DNA from: Ixodes scapularis
Taxonomy: Eukaryota > Arthropoda > Arachnida > Ixodida > Ixodidae
DNA length: 64,000 nt
NCBI RefSeq assembly: GCF_016920785.2
Contig: NW_024609846.1
Location: 82,531,816-82,595,815 of the forward strand
Direction of reading: 5' to 3'
Shown here one piece after another: positions 51,340-63,180 of this stretch. The translations under genes and the position numbers were made by a program. Numbering within the stretch: position 1 is the first letter of the stretch; each line of letters opens with the position of its first letter. The notes beneath the pieces were generated by a model, which worked only from the letters and a program-made list of their open reading frames with translations, did no database searches and had not been told where the DNA came from.

Positions 51340-52515
51340 TTTTCCCGGGCAAGTTCGTCTGCTTCTTGCGCAGGGGTAGCGGTGACGTCAGAACGCCGAG
51401 CCCTGATTGGCTGATCGCGACCCCCTATCTGAGCGTCGTCTGCTCCTTTGCAACGTCGTCTGCTCGCAGCGTCGGCTGCGTCTGTCTTACCTTTCCTGCG
51501 TAAGACATAACTTAAGAACAAATTCGTATTCACGTAACAAAATTTTCGTAAGTTTTGCGCAGGTTACGAAGAAATCCTACGACAGCTCCGAAGCTGTCTT
51601 ACGCACTTCTTACGATCAAATCAGCATTTTCGACAGCGTCGCGGTCGCGATGACCAACGAACGTTTATTTTTCTACGTGTGCTTCTCACGCGTCCCAACT
51701 TCAAGCATCAAGAAAAAAAATAAAAAGTACTTGAAACAGACCATGACGAACAGGAACACTGGACCCACAAACACCCGGGAAAAGCTCCAACGGCCACGAT
51801 TCCACCGACAACGACCAAGCGAGCACGGCAGATAGGCCTAGCAGGCACTCCGACTCGGCGACCGTCTGCCCACGACCGGCTGGCGTGCTGAATGGAATAT
51901 GCCCGCGCGACCCTTGTGAATCCTTCCCGTCTTATACATTGATCGCTGACCTCAATTTTAGATTAAGAGGTCAATCTTTTCCACTTGTCATCTCCGTTTT
52001 CAGAGGCAACGGTGACTCTCGCCGGTAAAAAAACGGTGAATCTCCGACAGACGCAGAAAATGTAAAGCAGCCATCGCTTTGACTAGCAGACGTAAAGCAG
52101 ACGACGTTAACTCCGCCAACCCGCCGACGCCGTTAAAGAGTGAGGAGTCTCGCCGCACACGAAAGGAGTGAAAAAGTATTTGAGAGGGAACTTGCGGACA
52201 CTAACCACATCGGTTCTTAGCAAAAACAAACCTCGGCGCCTCGGGACTCCTCTCCAGTGAGTCCTTTGACTTCCCTCCTTGATGCGCGTCTGCTAGTTAG
52301 ACAAAAACAACGGACCGCTCGAGTTATTTCGTCTGCCCTCTCTGAAAGGCGAAGTCGAGCTCGCTCGCCTTCCGAAAGTCGCAGGAAAGGTGACAGGCGC
52401 AGACGACGTTGCAAAGGAGCAGACGACGCTCAGATAGGGGGTCGCGATCAGCCAATAAGGGCTCGACGTTCTGAAGTCACCGCTGCTTCCTTTCTCGTGC
52501 GCAGAAGACGAAAAT
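51340..52515. mobile_element. Nested long-TIR element, GTCTGCTTCTTG family
   Basis: Inverted arms of about 110-130 bp at 51350-51475 and 52390-52505 share GTCAGAACGCCGAG (with variants), TGATCGCGACCCCCTATCTG, AGCGTCGTCTGCTCCTTTGC and AACGTCGTCTGC. The exact ends are uncertain. A small fold-back relative is at 19076-19280. No transposase is recognised. Confidence 0.65.
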
Positions 52516-53225
52516 GAGCCCACTTGCGAGGCGTATTGTGCCGGCTGCCGGCAAAATAGTGTCACCCTTATTATAACGTACGCTAGAGGTTCAACTATGC
52601 GCAACCAGTCTACTTTTGCGGTGCCCCCATGCATTCCTACGGGAAAACGCGTGTGCATTCTGTCTCTTCGGCGGAAAATAACACAGAACACTTTAGTTAT
52701 TTGGGTCGTACCGAATAGTAAGTACCTTGATTAACAATGTAAAAGTGTAATTACTTTAGTTCGCGCATTTTTCTTAATCAGTGAACGATGTTTAACTTTG
52801 CTACATTTCAGTCCCAAACTTGTGTTCCGCAGCAGGTGTGTAAAAACAAGCGACGATTCAAAGCAAAATTACAATCGAAAGGAATATAGAGTACGTTCAA
52901 GGCTCGGCAGCATTTCGGTGACGCTTATATATTGATAATATGCCAGTCCTGTCACTATATGAAAATGACCCCGTCGTGCATGAGCGAATGAAAACATTTA
53001 AAACGTAGAGAAAGTCTGTGGGCTATGAAAGGTGCCTTTTCGTATTGTTTTCTCTGCCGGGCAGTTTCTTGACCCTAGTTTTAACAGAAAGAGAACTACT
53101 TTTTGTCATTTTACAAGAAAAAACCGACTTGTGAAATACACCTTTGACGAAAAGTTTAGATTGCTGCGTGCAGGCGTCGATTTTTACAATCCATTTTAGA
53201 TCGAGCCTGGTGAATTGAACCACCC

Positions 53226-54086
53226 TATGTGTCTGGCTGCATGCCCAGAAGAATAAAAGGAAACCTTGTTTTCTAAAAAATGTTTTTGTCTTTGCGAAAA
53301 AAAAAAAAAAAAAATTGTAAGCGCCCTCTCAGTCACGTGTGCGTTTTGCGCACCGCACGATGTTGACTATTCGAGCTACTCCCCCCCCCCCCCCCCCCCC
53401 CCCCCCCCGCCCCCCCAAAAAAATAAAAATAAAAAGGATTGTTTTGGTTGCGTGCCTAGAAATATTCACTGACAAATTAGGCAAAGGAAGGACTGACAAA
53501 AAGTATTAATCACCGAGTATTAGGGTCGTTATTTCGAGAAAAAAAAACAAAAACGCAAACAGAGCATTGCGCAATAACGCTCTGGATTAAAGATTTGTTT
53601 TTCCCGTATCTATAAAAGTTAATGTCTTCAAACTTTGCCAGTGCGTTGCCCTGGTTCATCTTTACATGAAATATTGTTGTCCTGGTTAGCGGGAGAAATT
53701 TACAAGAATTTCTCACAGAGGGGCATTTAATTAACTACATATGCATTATTGTGAAAATCATTAAAAAAAAGGCCATCTTTAATATTCTTTGGACTCTCTG
53801 AAATTAACGTTTATAATATGTACTAACAGAGTCTGCAAAAACATAGTGCAATATTTGTGAGACTTCTAAATTATAAAGCGAGAAATATGGCCAAATTGAC
53901 CCTAACGCGGTTGCCATAAATGGGGCGTGCATATACCAGTTCTTCACAATTTCATTATTAATAAAACGCGTAAAAATGGTACGGGGTGGTCAGGAAACGA
54001 CAAATTGACAGCAGAGAGGTGGACGGTAGTTTTGGAGGGAAAATTCTTAGTACATTTTCGTACAACCGACCCAAAAATGCCCATGA
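53226..54086. other. No recognisable gene
   Basis: Contains an A-run near 53300 and a cytosine run at 53382-53415. No coding exon supported. Confidence 0.45.
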
Positions 54087-54094
54087 TCCGGAGC

Positions 54095-54376
54095 TAGGGT
54101 GTATCCATCTGCCGGCCTTTTCGCTGACAGGGTGGAGAGACCAATAGAGCCGATGGAGCAGGATAATATGGCGCCTGAGGTCGGTATTTGCTCCTCATTG
54201 GGTGTGGGTCCTGTAGAGTGTGTGTGACAAAGTCGTGGGGCAAAAACGTTATATTAGCGAATGTTCTGGAAAGTTAGACGCAATGTGACGCCGGTGTGAG
54301 CATCCCAAAGTTCGCCACAAAATGGGGGGGAGTTTCCACCCTGTCAGCGGAGCGGCCAGCAATTGGAGGCACCCTA
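54095..54376. mobile_element. 282-bp hAT-like MITE
   Basis: The ends TAGGGTGTATCCA and TGGAGGCACCCTA are inverted repeats. An exact 8-bp duplication, TCCGGAGC, flanks it (54087-54094 and 54377-54384). A second internal inverted pair, CGCTGACAGGGTGGA and TCCACCCTGTCAGCG, makes most of the element self-complementary. Confidence 0.85.
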
Positions 54377-54384
54377 TCCGGAGC

Positions 54385-56770
54385 GATCGTGGTGCGCCAC
54401 CCTGTAACGTGCTTCGCGCGGTGCCTGTTTCATCGCAACTCTAGCACGCCGCTCGCCCTCTCGCGGACGAACGGAGAACCAGAGGAGCGGGGACGGCAGC
54501 AGCGGCGGCAGCGCGGAAACGGTGGCAGGGATTGACGGCCCTGATGCGTGAAGCTGTTTTAACGAAAAAAGTGAGCGCGCTAAAAAAGGAATTCTTGTGC
54601 TCCGCCTTGCTACAGCCTTGCACAAAGGACCGTGATGTCTAACTTCATTAGGGACGTTTCATATATCATAATCGCTGCTGGTCTCGTGAATGGCCGCCAA
54701 CTCAATCTGTGCTCAACGTGACGGCAAACGCTCCCGCTAGTAATGTAGAGCTCTAGCGTACGGTCTACAAAAAGTCTATTCTTTGCTTAGGAGATATCTT
54801 GTTGCGCAACGGTATGTCGAGCAATACACACCGGGAATGGGCTCGCGTTTTTAGGCCGTTACAAGGAACGTGGCCATTTATTTCCAGCATTTTGAAAAGA
54901 CAGAATACGCATACTTACTTTCAGTATAATTACAAAGCAAATAAAGAAATTTAAGTGTTAGCATGTCGTTTGTGACGAGAGCTTAAAACGGGAAGTTTTC
55001 GCGAGGGGGGCCGCAACATTGAAAATAACATGGTACACAAAATGTACGGTATATTAAAATATTATTTTTTGACAGAGCAATAAATAAAACCTTTAAACAC
55101 ACCGATTATGTTAATAGGCAGTTTTAGCATAGCGTTACCGCGGGCTATTGGCTACCGTGAGCACGACGACGCTCCTGGCGCGTGGTGAAAACCGCGTTTC
55201 AAAGGCGCAGCGCGAGCTTCCGGGTGCACGGTGACACTGCACGGTAAAATAAACACTGCACAGTAACCTCCGGTAATAAACTTCCGATCAAAAACCACAA
55301 AGCAGTTTTATCATGTGTTGCAATACACTGATACCGAGACGGTGAGCGGCGAGTTGCGAGCCTGTGACACGGAGGCATAAATACTGTGAACGCTGCACTT
55401 CCGGAGCTTGATTGTCACCGTGCGCGGCTCACTTTTTAGAGCGCTAATGACCAGGCAAAAAGCAAACATGATATCTTTATTACCCTGATAAATATTTTTC
55501 CACAAACAGTGGCGTGGCCGGTGCCTAAAACGCGCTCGCACACCACAAAGCTTTGCAAGCTGGGGTTTCTGCAACGTTTAAATCTCAGCATGCTCTTTTT
55601 CTTACCGCGCATCAACATCTCAAGTCACCTGTAATATGATCCTGCCCTAACCAGTTCGCTTTTCTAGACAAATAAATTATTTTTAGCGCACTTGCCAGCG
55701 TCAGCGAGCAGGCGCACGTGAAATCCCGAAAAATCTATCCCCGCCTCTTCCGCCATCTTGGAACTACCGCCCCGCAGCACTGCCGCAGTTGCGAATAGCG
55801 TTTCCGTCTACGCGACGTAAAGGGAGCAACCGGAGCGACTTTGCAAACAGCTCAGCCTACAACCTTGGCTGTAACATGATATAGGAGGTAGGGCGCGGCA
55901 GAACCTGAACCTGCGCCTCCTGTGAGCGCCAATAGATCCGTCGCCGTGGAAGGCCGCACAACGCGTAAAAAATAAAAATACAAAAAAAAAAAATAATTGT
56001 GGTTGAATGAGGTTGTTTGTAACTTAATTTATAAGACAACGGTTTGGAGAATTTTTGAAACCAATTTGTGAATGCTCATGTGACCTACGTAAGGGATGGT
56101 GAGCAAGCCAATTTAAGTACAAGTATACCGACTACACGAGCTGCAGGCCGAAGTAAAAGTCAGCGAGGTGTGTGTTTTCCGAAAATTGACGTGGCAAGAG
56201 TGCCTGTGATTGAATCGGGGATCGTGTCAAGCACCTCGCAACGTTGTACAACCTCCCACAGGTCAGTAGGTCGGTGATGAAGTCGGCGTCAGAGATGGTT
56301 GCCCCACTGAACACTAAACTGCCGAACGTGAAACTAATCCACCTCCCGAAAGCTGACGTCAAAGCAATGAGAGACATGAAAGCCAAGGACTGGGACGCTG
56401 TTTCCGTTGTGCGTGGAATTCAGTCCTGTCATCTGTGGCAGTGTACCCGGTCCGACACTTCGCAACCACAGCTGTTTTAGCAAGAACAGTAGACGCAGAA
56501 AAGATATATCTTTAAAAGTGAAGTCTCCTATGACTGCGAAAAGCAGATCGAGGTCGCGAGCTTGCGGTGCCACTGACAAGAAACGAACAGTGATCGCTAC
56601 AGGCAAAACGGGAAAAACATATTCCTCCTCGGCGTCCCAAGAGAGCGCCGTGACCGACTCAAGCCAGCGTCCGGCAGAAAGAATGCAGGCAACAAGCTCC
56701 GAATGTGCGCACAGGATCGTGATTAATTAAACTAGTTTCAGTTGTACCACTTTAAACATGTGTTCTTGAA
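54385..56770. other. No recognisable gene
   Basis: About 2.4 kb without a domain I recognise. The last 700 bp (56070-56730) have longer + strand open segments with basic composition. They could be remains of a gag or protease region ahead of the gypsy pol, but no zinc knuckle or protease motif is visible. Confidence 0.4.
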
Positions 56771-59700
56771 GTGCAGGCGAATACAGTCGCACTTGAATTA
56801 AACTCACAGGCAGACATACCCAGTCGTCCGTGGGAGAAATTTAATGTTCATTTTGACCTTGACGCTAAACAGATGACAGCGCTTCGACAGCTCCTTCAAC
56901 ATCATCGTAGCTGCATCGCACTTTTTCCAAATGAACTTGACTGCACGTCTTTAGTCGAGCATTCCATCGACACTGGGGACAGTCGACCTATTCACCAGTC
57001 ACAGCGTAGATTTGCTCCACCCGAACGGAGTGTTACTCAAACGCAAGATAATGACATGCAGTGGTGTAATAACTTGTTTTTGAGTAAAGAAACAAACCAG
57101 ACCAGACCCCCCCCCCCCCCCTCCTTTCCCCAGGGGCCGGGTGCCGGTTCCCTTGGGATCCCTTGGGCGCCGCCGGCCAGTGTATTTGCCCTGCCCAGTG
57201 GCAGCTGTTTCAAAGGGGGGGGGGGGGGGGCAAGCACCCCCTTGCCCCCCCCCCTCCCTCCCTCCCTCACCCCGGTCGGTACGCCCATGATGACATGATT
57301 CAACAAGGGGTAATCGTTCTTTCATCAATGCCATGGTTCTCTCCAGTGGTGCTCGTCCGAAAAAAAGATGGTGCTATCCGGTTTTGTGTTGACTAAGAAA
57401 AATCAACAGCCTTACGAAAGAGGATGTGTACCCCCTACCTCGTCGCTTGAATGATACCCTGGATCGACCACAGGGATCAGAGAATTTTACCACCTTGGAT
57501 CTCCTGTCAGGATACTGGCAGGTAGCGCTGGACCCGAAGGATGCAGAAAAATCTGCGTTTTTGACACCGGATGGACTTAACCAGTTTTCGAGAATGCCTT
57601 TTGGGCTCTGTAATGCACCTGCAACATTTCAGAGACTAATGGACAGGGTGCTAAGCCGAAGTGGACCATGGCACTTGTATACCTAGAGGCTAGATGACGT
57701 AATTGTGTATGGAAGCACTTTCGATGAACACCTCGAAGGACGTACCTAAGTATTGGATGCGCTTTCCTCTGCCAATCTGCGGCTGAGACCAAAAAACTTC
57801 TACTGTGGGTTTAAAGAATTAACTTACATTGGACACGTTGTATCGAAAAGAGGGATTACACCAGATCGTGTCAAGCTTCAAGCTTTCGCAGAGTATACTG
57901 TTCCAACATCCTTAAAGGAGGTAAAAAGTTGCCAGGGATTCACATCATACTTCCGCAGATTCATTTCTGACATTGCGCGCCGTGCGGCTCCAATGACCCT
58001 TCTGATACGCAAGAATGTACCCTGGCGATGGACAGTAAAGGAACAAGCTTCCTTTGAAGACCTGAAGAGTGCCTTGTTCAGTGCCCCAATTCTCGCCCAC
58101 TTTGACCCTGCTAAGGCGACCTATCTTCACACAGATGCCAGTGGAGAGGGACTCGGTGCTGCTTTGTTATAACAAGATGACGACGACACGCAACGTGTTG
58201 TTTCATACGCAGGTCGCCGTCTGACGGACAGAGAACAGCGGTATCATTCTTCAGGACTTGAGTGTCTCGCTATTTTCTGGTCAGTGCAACACTTCTGGCC
58301 ATATCTCTACGGACGACACTTCACAGTTAATTGTGACCGATAACTCAGCCTTGACATGGCTCCAAACCAAGAAAGATCTGACAGCAAGACTGTCTCGTTG
58401 ATCAATTTTACTTCAAGAACATAACTTCACAATTGTTCATCGCAGTGGCAAAGAACACAAAGATGCAGACTTTCTATCTTGTCACCCGATGAAGGACATA
58501 CCGGATTCTCCTGACCACGATGCTTGCTTTTGTGCGCTTACATTTAATTTGAACGCAGGCCAGGAACAAGATTGTGAAATCCAGGACATCATGTCTCGAC
58601 TTCAAACGACTGACGTACCGTCCATGACAAATCGCCTACGTAGAGCGTACCAGATTCGTACCGGGTTACTTTGCCATCGCAGTTCCAGCACTAAACATTG
58701 GGTGCCAGTTGTCCCGTCTTCACTACGCGAAGCGGTACTGCATCTTTGCCACGACGACCCTACGGCGGGGCATCTATAGGAAGTGACAAAACTCTCCAGA
58801 AGATGTTAGAAAAGTACTGGTGGTCCGGACTTCTAAAGGACGTGGCAAGCTACGCCTCTTGCTCACAATGTCAGCAACGCAAGTCTCCAAATACAACCAA
58901 GCCTTGTGAACTTCACTCCCTACCGCCACCAGAGGCTCCTTTTGAGGTGTGGGGAATCGACCACCTCGGGCCTTGTCCACGTACATCGGACGGGAACTGC
59001 TTCATTCTAGTGGCGGTAGATCCTCTTGACAAATGGATAGAGTTAAGCCCCGTGGCCAGTACCTCAATTGAAGAAGTGGTGCGGTTCCTTAGAATCCAGC
59101 TTCTCCTGCGATATGGAGTGCCACGAATGAGCATCACTGATCGAGGCACAGCTTTTACCTGCGCTATGTTTTCAGAAGAGCTAGAATCTCAAAGGCAAAA
59201 CTCATGCTAAAGCAGCTCCCTACCGACCGCAGACGAACGGGTTGATTGAGCGAGGTAACAGAATCATTGTTGGCATTCTATATTCGTACGTAAATTTCAA
59301 GCACTTTTGTGGTACCCGCCAGTATCCTGACAGGAGATCCTAGGTGGCGAAATTCTCTGATCCCTGTAGTCGATTCAGGGCATCATCCAAGCGAGGTAGG
59401 GGTAACCATTGGGGACACTTTTGTTTCTTATGCCGCGTTCGCGATGAGTACCTCGAAGCAGTCAAGCACCACTTATACACCATTTCAGCTTATTCATGGT
59501 AGAACGGCGGTGCTTCCTCAGGATTGCTCATTATCTGTAACGTGGCGGAATACGGGAGACGATTTTCGCTGACGATAACTTTCAGTGCCGCCTGGATGAC
59601 GCACGAGAACGAGCACCGAATCGCTTTGTTACATTCCCAACAGCGTGCGGCCGCTTCTGGCTCAACACCATGTCTGTGTCTGGGTGACTTGGTCCTTGTT

Positions 59701-59900
59701 CGGAGGAAATAGCGATAGAAAGGTTGCGCACAGAAGCTTCTGCCTAAGTATAGGGGTCCCTGTGAAGTCACTAAGAAAATTGGACCCCTAACCTATATGA
59801 AGTTCGAGATTGGGGAACTTCACGAAAGACCAGGACGTTTTCAGCGCATGTGCATCACCTGAAAATGTACATCCCACGCACAAGTGTCATTTCTTCTTCT
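56771..59900 (+). pseudogene. Ty3/gypsy retrotransposon pol, decayed
   Basis: In order on + across several frames: N-terminal pol (56771-57050), reverse transcriptase (57296-57720, with WFSPVVLVRKKDG, LDLLSGYWQVAL and MPFGLCNAPATFQRLMDRVL), the RT thumb and connection (57753-58172), RNase H (58100-58480, with HTDASGEGLGAAL), and integrase (58760-59260). The integrase shows a zinc-finger remnant ending CSQCQQRK, then WGIDHLGP, ITDRGTAF and PQTNGLIERG. The RT catalytic LDDVIVYG is preceded by a stop. There are many frameshifts and stops and a 231-bp insertion at 57059. gag and protease were not found, so the copy is dead. Confidence 0.9.
57059..57289. mobile_element. hAT-like MITE inserted in the gypsy reverse transcriptase
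   Basis: An exact 8-bp duplication, ATGACATG, flanks it (57051-57058 and 57290-57297). The left end CAGTGGTGTAA is typical of hAT. The right end, on the other strand, reads CATGGGCGTACC, a weak match. The interior holds long C and G runs. Confidence 0.75.
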
Positions 59901-59967
59901 CCGGTCTAGAGAACTGTAGGAACCAAAGTGCCGATTACTTGCTTTCTGTACTGTGATAATTATTTTA

Positions 59968-60058
59968 AGGGAGAGGCGGAGATTGTTAGAAGCAGACGAA
60001 GAGAACGACTAGGGGTACAATGATATCCTTGTGAACGTTAAGTGACATTCCGTCAGCC
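59968..60058 (+). other. Polypurine tract and possible start of the gypsy 3' LTR
   Basis: AAGGGAGAGGCGGAGA (59968-59983) is a polypurine tract, followed directly by TGTTAGAAGCAGACG, which has the TG start of an LTR. No second copy of this LTR start was seen upstream, so the element lacks a recognisable 5' LTR in this window. Confidence 0.5.
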
Positions 60059-60172
60059 TCAGTTTAGGTCACAGTTGTTCGCGGAGACATGTTTGGTGAT
60101 TTTTACAAAGATTTGATCGACGAATAATAAATGGTAGTTGGAATGTCGTTTTACCGACTTGCATATAAGTCA
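60059..60172 (+). repeat. Direct repeat, first copy
   Basis: About 110 bp beginning CAGTTTAGGTCACAGTTGTT and ending near ACTTGCATATAAGTCA. It is repeated with roughly 85 percent identity at 60568-60675. Confidence 0.75.
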
Positions 60173-60199
60173 TTTTGAAGCTCTTTTTTGAATACGATT

Positions 60200-60567
60200 G
60201 AGAGTGATTCAAAAACGCCACACACAACAATCGTCAAAACCCACCATCGGCGTTTGCTCTTTTTTAGCATATTTAGAGGCTTAAAACTCAAAACCAGTGC
60301 ATATACCTCTAACGAAATGTATTCTGGCTAAAAGAAGAGAGTAGAGAGAACGCGACGCGAAAAAATATATATTTATATTTTTTATACGGAGTGCTGAAAT
60401 TGAACGAAAAGTGAAAACCCCTCTGTTTCATAATTTATTTCTCAGTACTCCTACACGATAAAAGTAAACTTTTTGCTTAATTTGGAAGGCAATGAAAGGT
60501 TCTACACGTGGTCTTATTCAAAAAGCGATACTAAACATAGTCGACTAAAAAAAGAAATCCGCAATTT
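60200..60567 (+). mobile_element. Fragment related to the interior of the hAT element at 13802-16213
   Basis: It shares AGCATATTTAGAGGCTTAAA-like, CTGGCTAAAAGAA, GCGAAAAAA and GTGCTGAAATTGAAC-like segments, in the same order, with 15130-15330. A further match (ATCGTCAAAACCC) corresponds to 15617, so the order is partly rearranged. No TTCGAA array or terminal repeat is present. Confidence 0.55.
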
Positions 60568-60675
60568 AGGTCGCAGTTGTTCGCGGAGGCATGTTTGGAG
60601 ATTTTTACAAAGATAGGAGTGACGAATAATAAATAGTAGTTATAATGTCGTCTTACCTACTTGCATATATATCAC
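60568..60675 (+). repeat. Direct repeat, second copy
   Basis: Matches 60059-60172, including TTGTTCGCGGAGGCATGTTT and GACGAATAATAAA. Confidence 0.75.
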
Positions 60676-60687
60676 ACTAAAAAAACC

Positions 60688-61408
60688 TACAGATAGACGT
60701 CAATTTCTACACTATACAGGCGGTCATCCAATACAAAACAAAAAAAGGTATGCCATGCAGCCAAATGCTACGATTGCGACGCTTATGTTCAGAAGATAAG
60801 GATTTTAATGTAAAAGCCAGAGCACTAAGAGATTTCATTAAACGTGGATACCCCTTACCGTTAATAAATAATTAAATATAAAAAATTCGAGCGATCTCTC
60901 GGAATGTTTGTTTAATAGGGCGACCGAAAAGAAATAACCACGAATTACGACTATTTTTACCTCACCAGTCAAAACTTCAAACATAGACAATATTCTTACA
61001 CGATACATGAATATTTTATGCATGGACACTGCGTTTGGCTGTTATCGCTCGACCGCCTGGTATAGCGTTTAGGAGACCTCGTAATTTAATGGATTTTTTT
61101 AGAGAGTCCAGAAACTCCATCGGACGTAGCTTGGTCCCTCTTGGTTGCATAAAATGTAATAATAACCAATGCAGTTTGTCTGTTGATATAATAATGGCTA
61201 ACATCAATCCATTCGTAGCACAGAAAATAACTTGAATTGGAAAATAAACGATACCCTTGACTGTAATTCGGAAAATGTTATTTATTTCATTCAATGTCAA
61301 ACATGCCCAATCCAATACATAGGAGAAACTAGAACAAGCGTAAGAAAACGCATGAATCTGCATAAAAGTCACACACACGTTGCCGCACCACCAGACTTTC
61401 TGACTTTA
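60688..61408 (+). pseudogene. Penelope-like element fragment with GIY-YIG endonuclease
   Basis: Broken frames. Near 60690-60875 the sequence encodes MLRLRRLCSEDKDFNVKARA and then LRDFIKRGYPLP, typical of the region after the reverse transcriptase of Penelope-like elements. At 61050-61200 comes AFRRPRNLMDFFRESRN and GCIKCNNNQCSL. At 61240-61375 the GIY-YIG endonuclease appears: VIYFIQCQTCPIQYIGETRT with VRKRMNLHKSH. There are several stops and frameshifts. The endonuclease frame runs into the MITE at 61409, which truncates it. Confidence 0.8.
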
Positions 61409-61578
61409 GTAAAATACCGGGCAAGCGCCGACTCAAGATTTAGAGATTATCGCGAAAAAAATGGTTGATGGGCGCTTGTCCGGTCATCAGTTTTACATAT
61501 AAATGTACTGTGCATATTTTCTCAGATCTTAGAAATTTGAACATGGACGCTTAGATGGGCGGATGCGCGGTATTCTAC
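61409..61578. mobile_element. 170-bp MITE with GTAAAATACC ends (copy 2)
   Basis: Same structure as the copy at 9354-9524: ends GTAAAATACC and GGTATTCTAC, with internal GGCAAGCGCC and GGCGCTTGTCC. It sits at the 3' side of a Penelope endonuclease frame. Confidence 0.7.
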
Positions 61579-63180
61579 TAATTTTATTATACTTCAGGGT
61601 GGCTTTCGAACCACCAGAGATCGAGAAAATTAAAGAATCCAAATTTATTTATAAATTTAATACTTTACAATTTAAGCACCTTAACCGTTCGAAAGGGTGA
61701 TTGCCGTCTTTTTTATGGACATTCAATTGGAATTTTCTAATCGGTACCGCACTGTTCCTTTTCTTTTTTTTTCTCTCGCTTGATACTTTAATGTGACACG
61801 AGCAAACGCTTGGCATTGTGCCCAACGTCACTGGAGCAAGCTCAGTTTCGCAGCTCCCTATTCTCGCTTGTAAAGACGAGTGGCCCATGTGGCGGTCACG
61901 AGAACTAGCGACGCTGCAGTCGGATCTTGCTTCCCTGTCTCGCGCGTCGTCTACTACCACCGCGTTGAGAGCTTGCTTTTCTTTTTCTTTCCTTCCTTTT
62001 TTTTTTACTTCCATGTGTATATTAGCAAAAAAAAAAAAAAAGATGAAGGTGAAGCGTAATACACCACAGAGATCAGAGTCAGCGCATTGTGAATGTTCTT
62101 TCTTTGAGTGTTCGAAATTTATCTTCGTTAGCGTCTGTTTCCTTGCGCTGTGAAGTGTTAGTACGAATCAACAACTCGCCCAAGCTCAAGTATTGCTATT
62201 CAAACTTGGCGGGCTAGACAATCCGGAAGCAAGGCTCGACTGCAGCGCTGCAAGTTCTCGTGACCGCCACTGAGCCCACGTCGCAGGCAGAGCTGTGAAA
62301 CTGAGCTTGCTACAGTAAAGTTGATTGGGCCTTTCACTGGCTACACACGACACCAGGTATTAGCGATGTGCGCGGCCAAAAGCGTCGCTGTGGTCAGCTT
62401 TCCTCAATTGGCGAAACCATGGGCATATGAGAGCTGTCAGATTGTCAACGTTTGCGGTGTTAGTTTTGGATTGCGATGGCTCCTCGCTTCTACTGTGCTT
62501 TTTAAACACACCATCGAAATCGTCGTCGCACTCAGTGGTAAGTAGCCAGAATAGCAACTGGTGACGTCACGGCGAGGCAAATCCCAGTCGTGACGTCATG
62601 GAGGGAAACCATAAGAGGGCACCACCGAAACAACTCGGCGCTAATAGACGATTGCAAGCTGGGCGACTGACCGCCGCCATGTCTCTGCTCGAGCAGGCAC
62701 GCCCGTGCGATTACGAGCTTGCCAAAGCTACGTTCACCCGCGCGTTGCACGCGGTTGCACGCATGGGGCACCACTTGTGGCGCCATGCTTGCAATTGTCT
62801 ATAGTTGGCTTCTGTACAACCACGTGCCCCCAAAACTGGTTTTGTGAAAATGATGGTGTTAATAATATAAAATTTAATTATGTCAATACTATTTACTGCT
62901 TTTTTATCGGAATGCAATAGACTTTTAAGCGCGACATTAGTTTAGACGATACCCGCCAGCCGGTAAGCATTTTTTCAATTACTTCTTTGCGGCCGTTTTT
63001 GCTTTGTTGGAAAGGAAAACGAAGTGTTCGTTGACAGACTGACGGAGGAAAGAAAAGAAGAAGACGTGCATGAAAACAATGTCGCAATTTTTCCTCGGAT
63101 TTTCAATTGCCTTTTCATCTCAAAAGCAAGTTCTTTCCGGTTATCCAAATTGTTCCATCGACAAACTACAGTTTTTCGGA
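61579..63180. other. No recognisable gene
   Basis: No supported coding exon. GCTCGACTGCAGCG-type and GTGACGTCA-type GC-rich patches near 62220 and 62560 look promoter-like but match nothing I can name. The 5' end of the LINE that follows may lie in the last few hundred bases. Confidence 0.4.

Larger units (their letters stand above)
50319..53225. mobile_element. Long-TIR DNA element with GGGTGGT ends and nested insertions
   Basis: The inverted repeats are long, about 150 bp: 50319-50470 against 53075-53225. They share GGGTGGTYCAA, TCTAAAATGGA, AATCGACGCC, CTAAACTTTTCGTCAAA and GTCGGTTTTTTCTTGTAAAA. TA flanks both sides (50317-50318 and 53226-53227). The interior has no recognisable transposase. 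It contains a tRNA-like SINE, a Mutator-like fragment and another long-TIR element (51340-52515). Confidence 0.8.

Noticed and set aside
60059..60675. Pair of LTRs
   Set aside because: The copies lack TG...CA ends and lie only about 500 bp apart, with no coding sequence between them.
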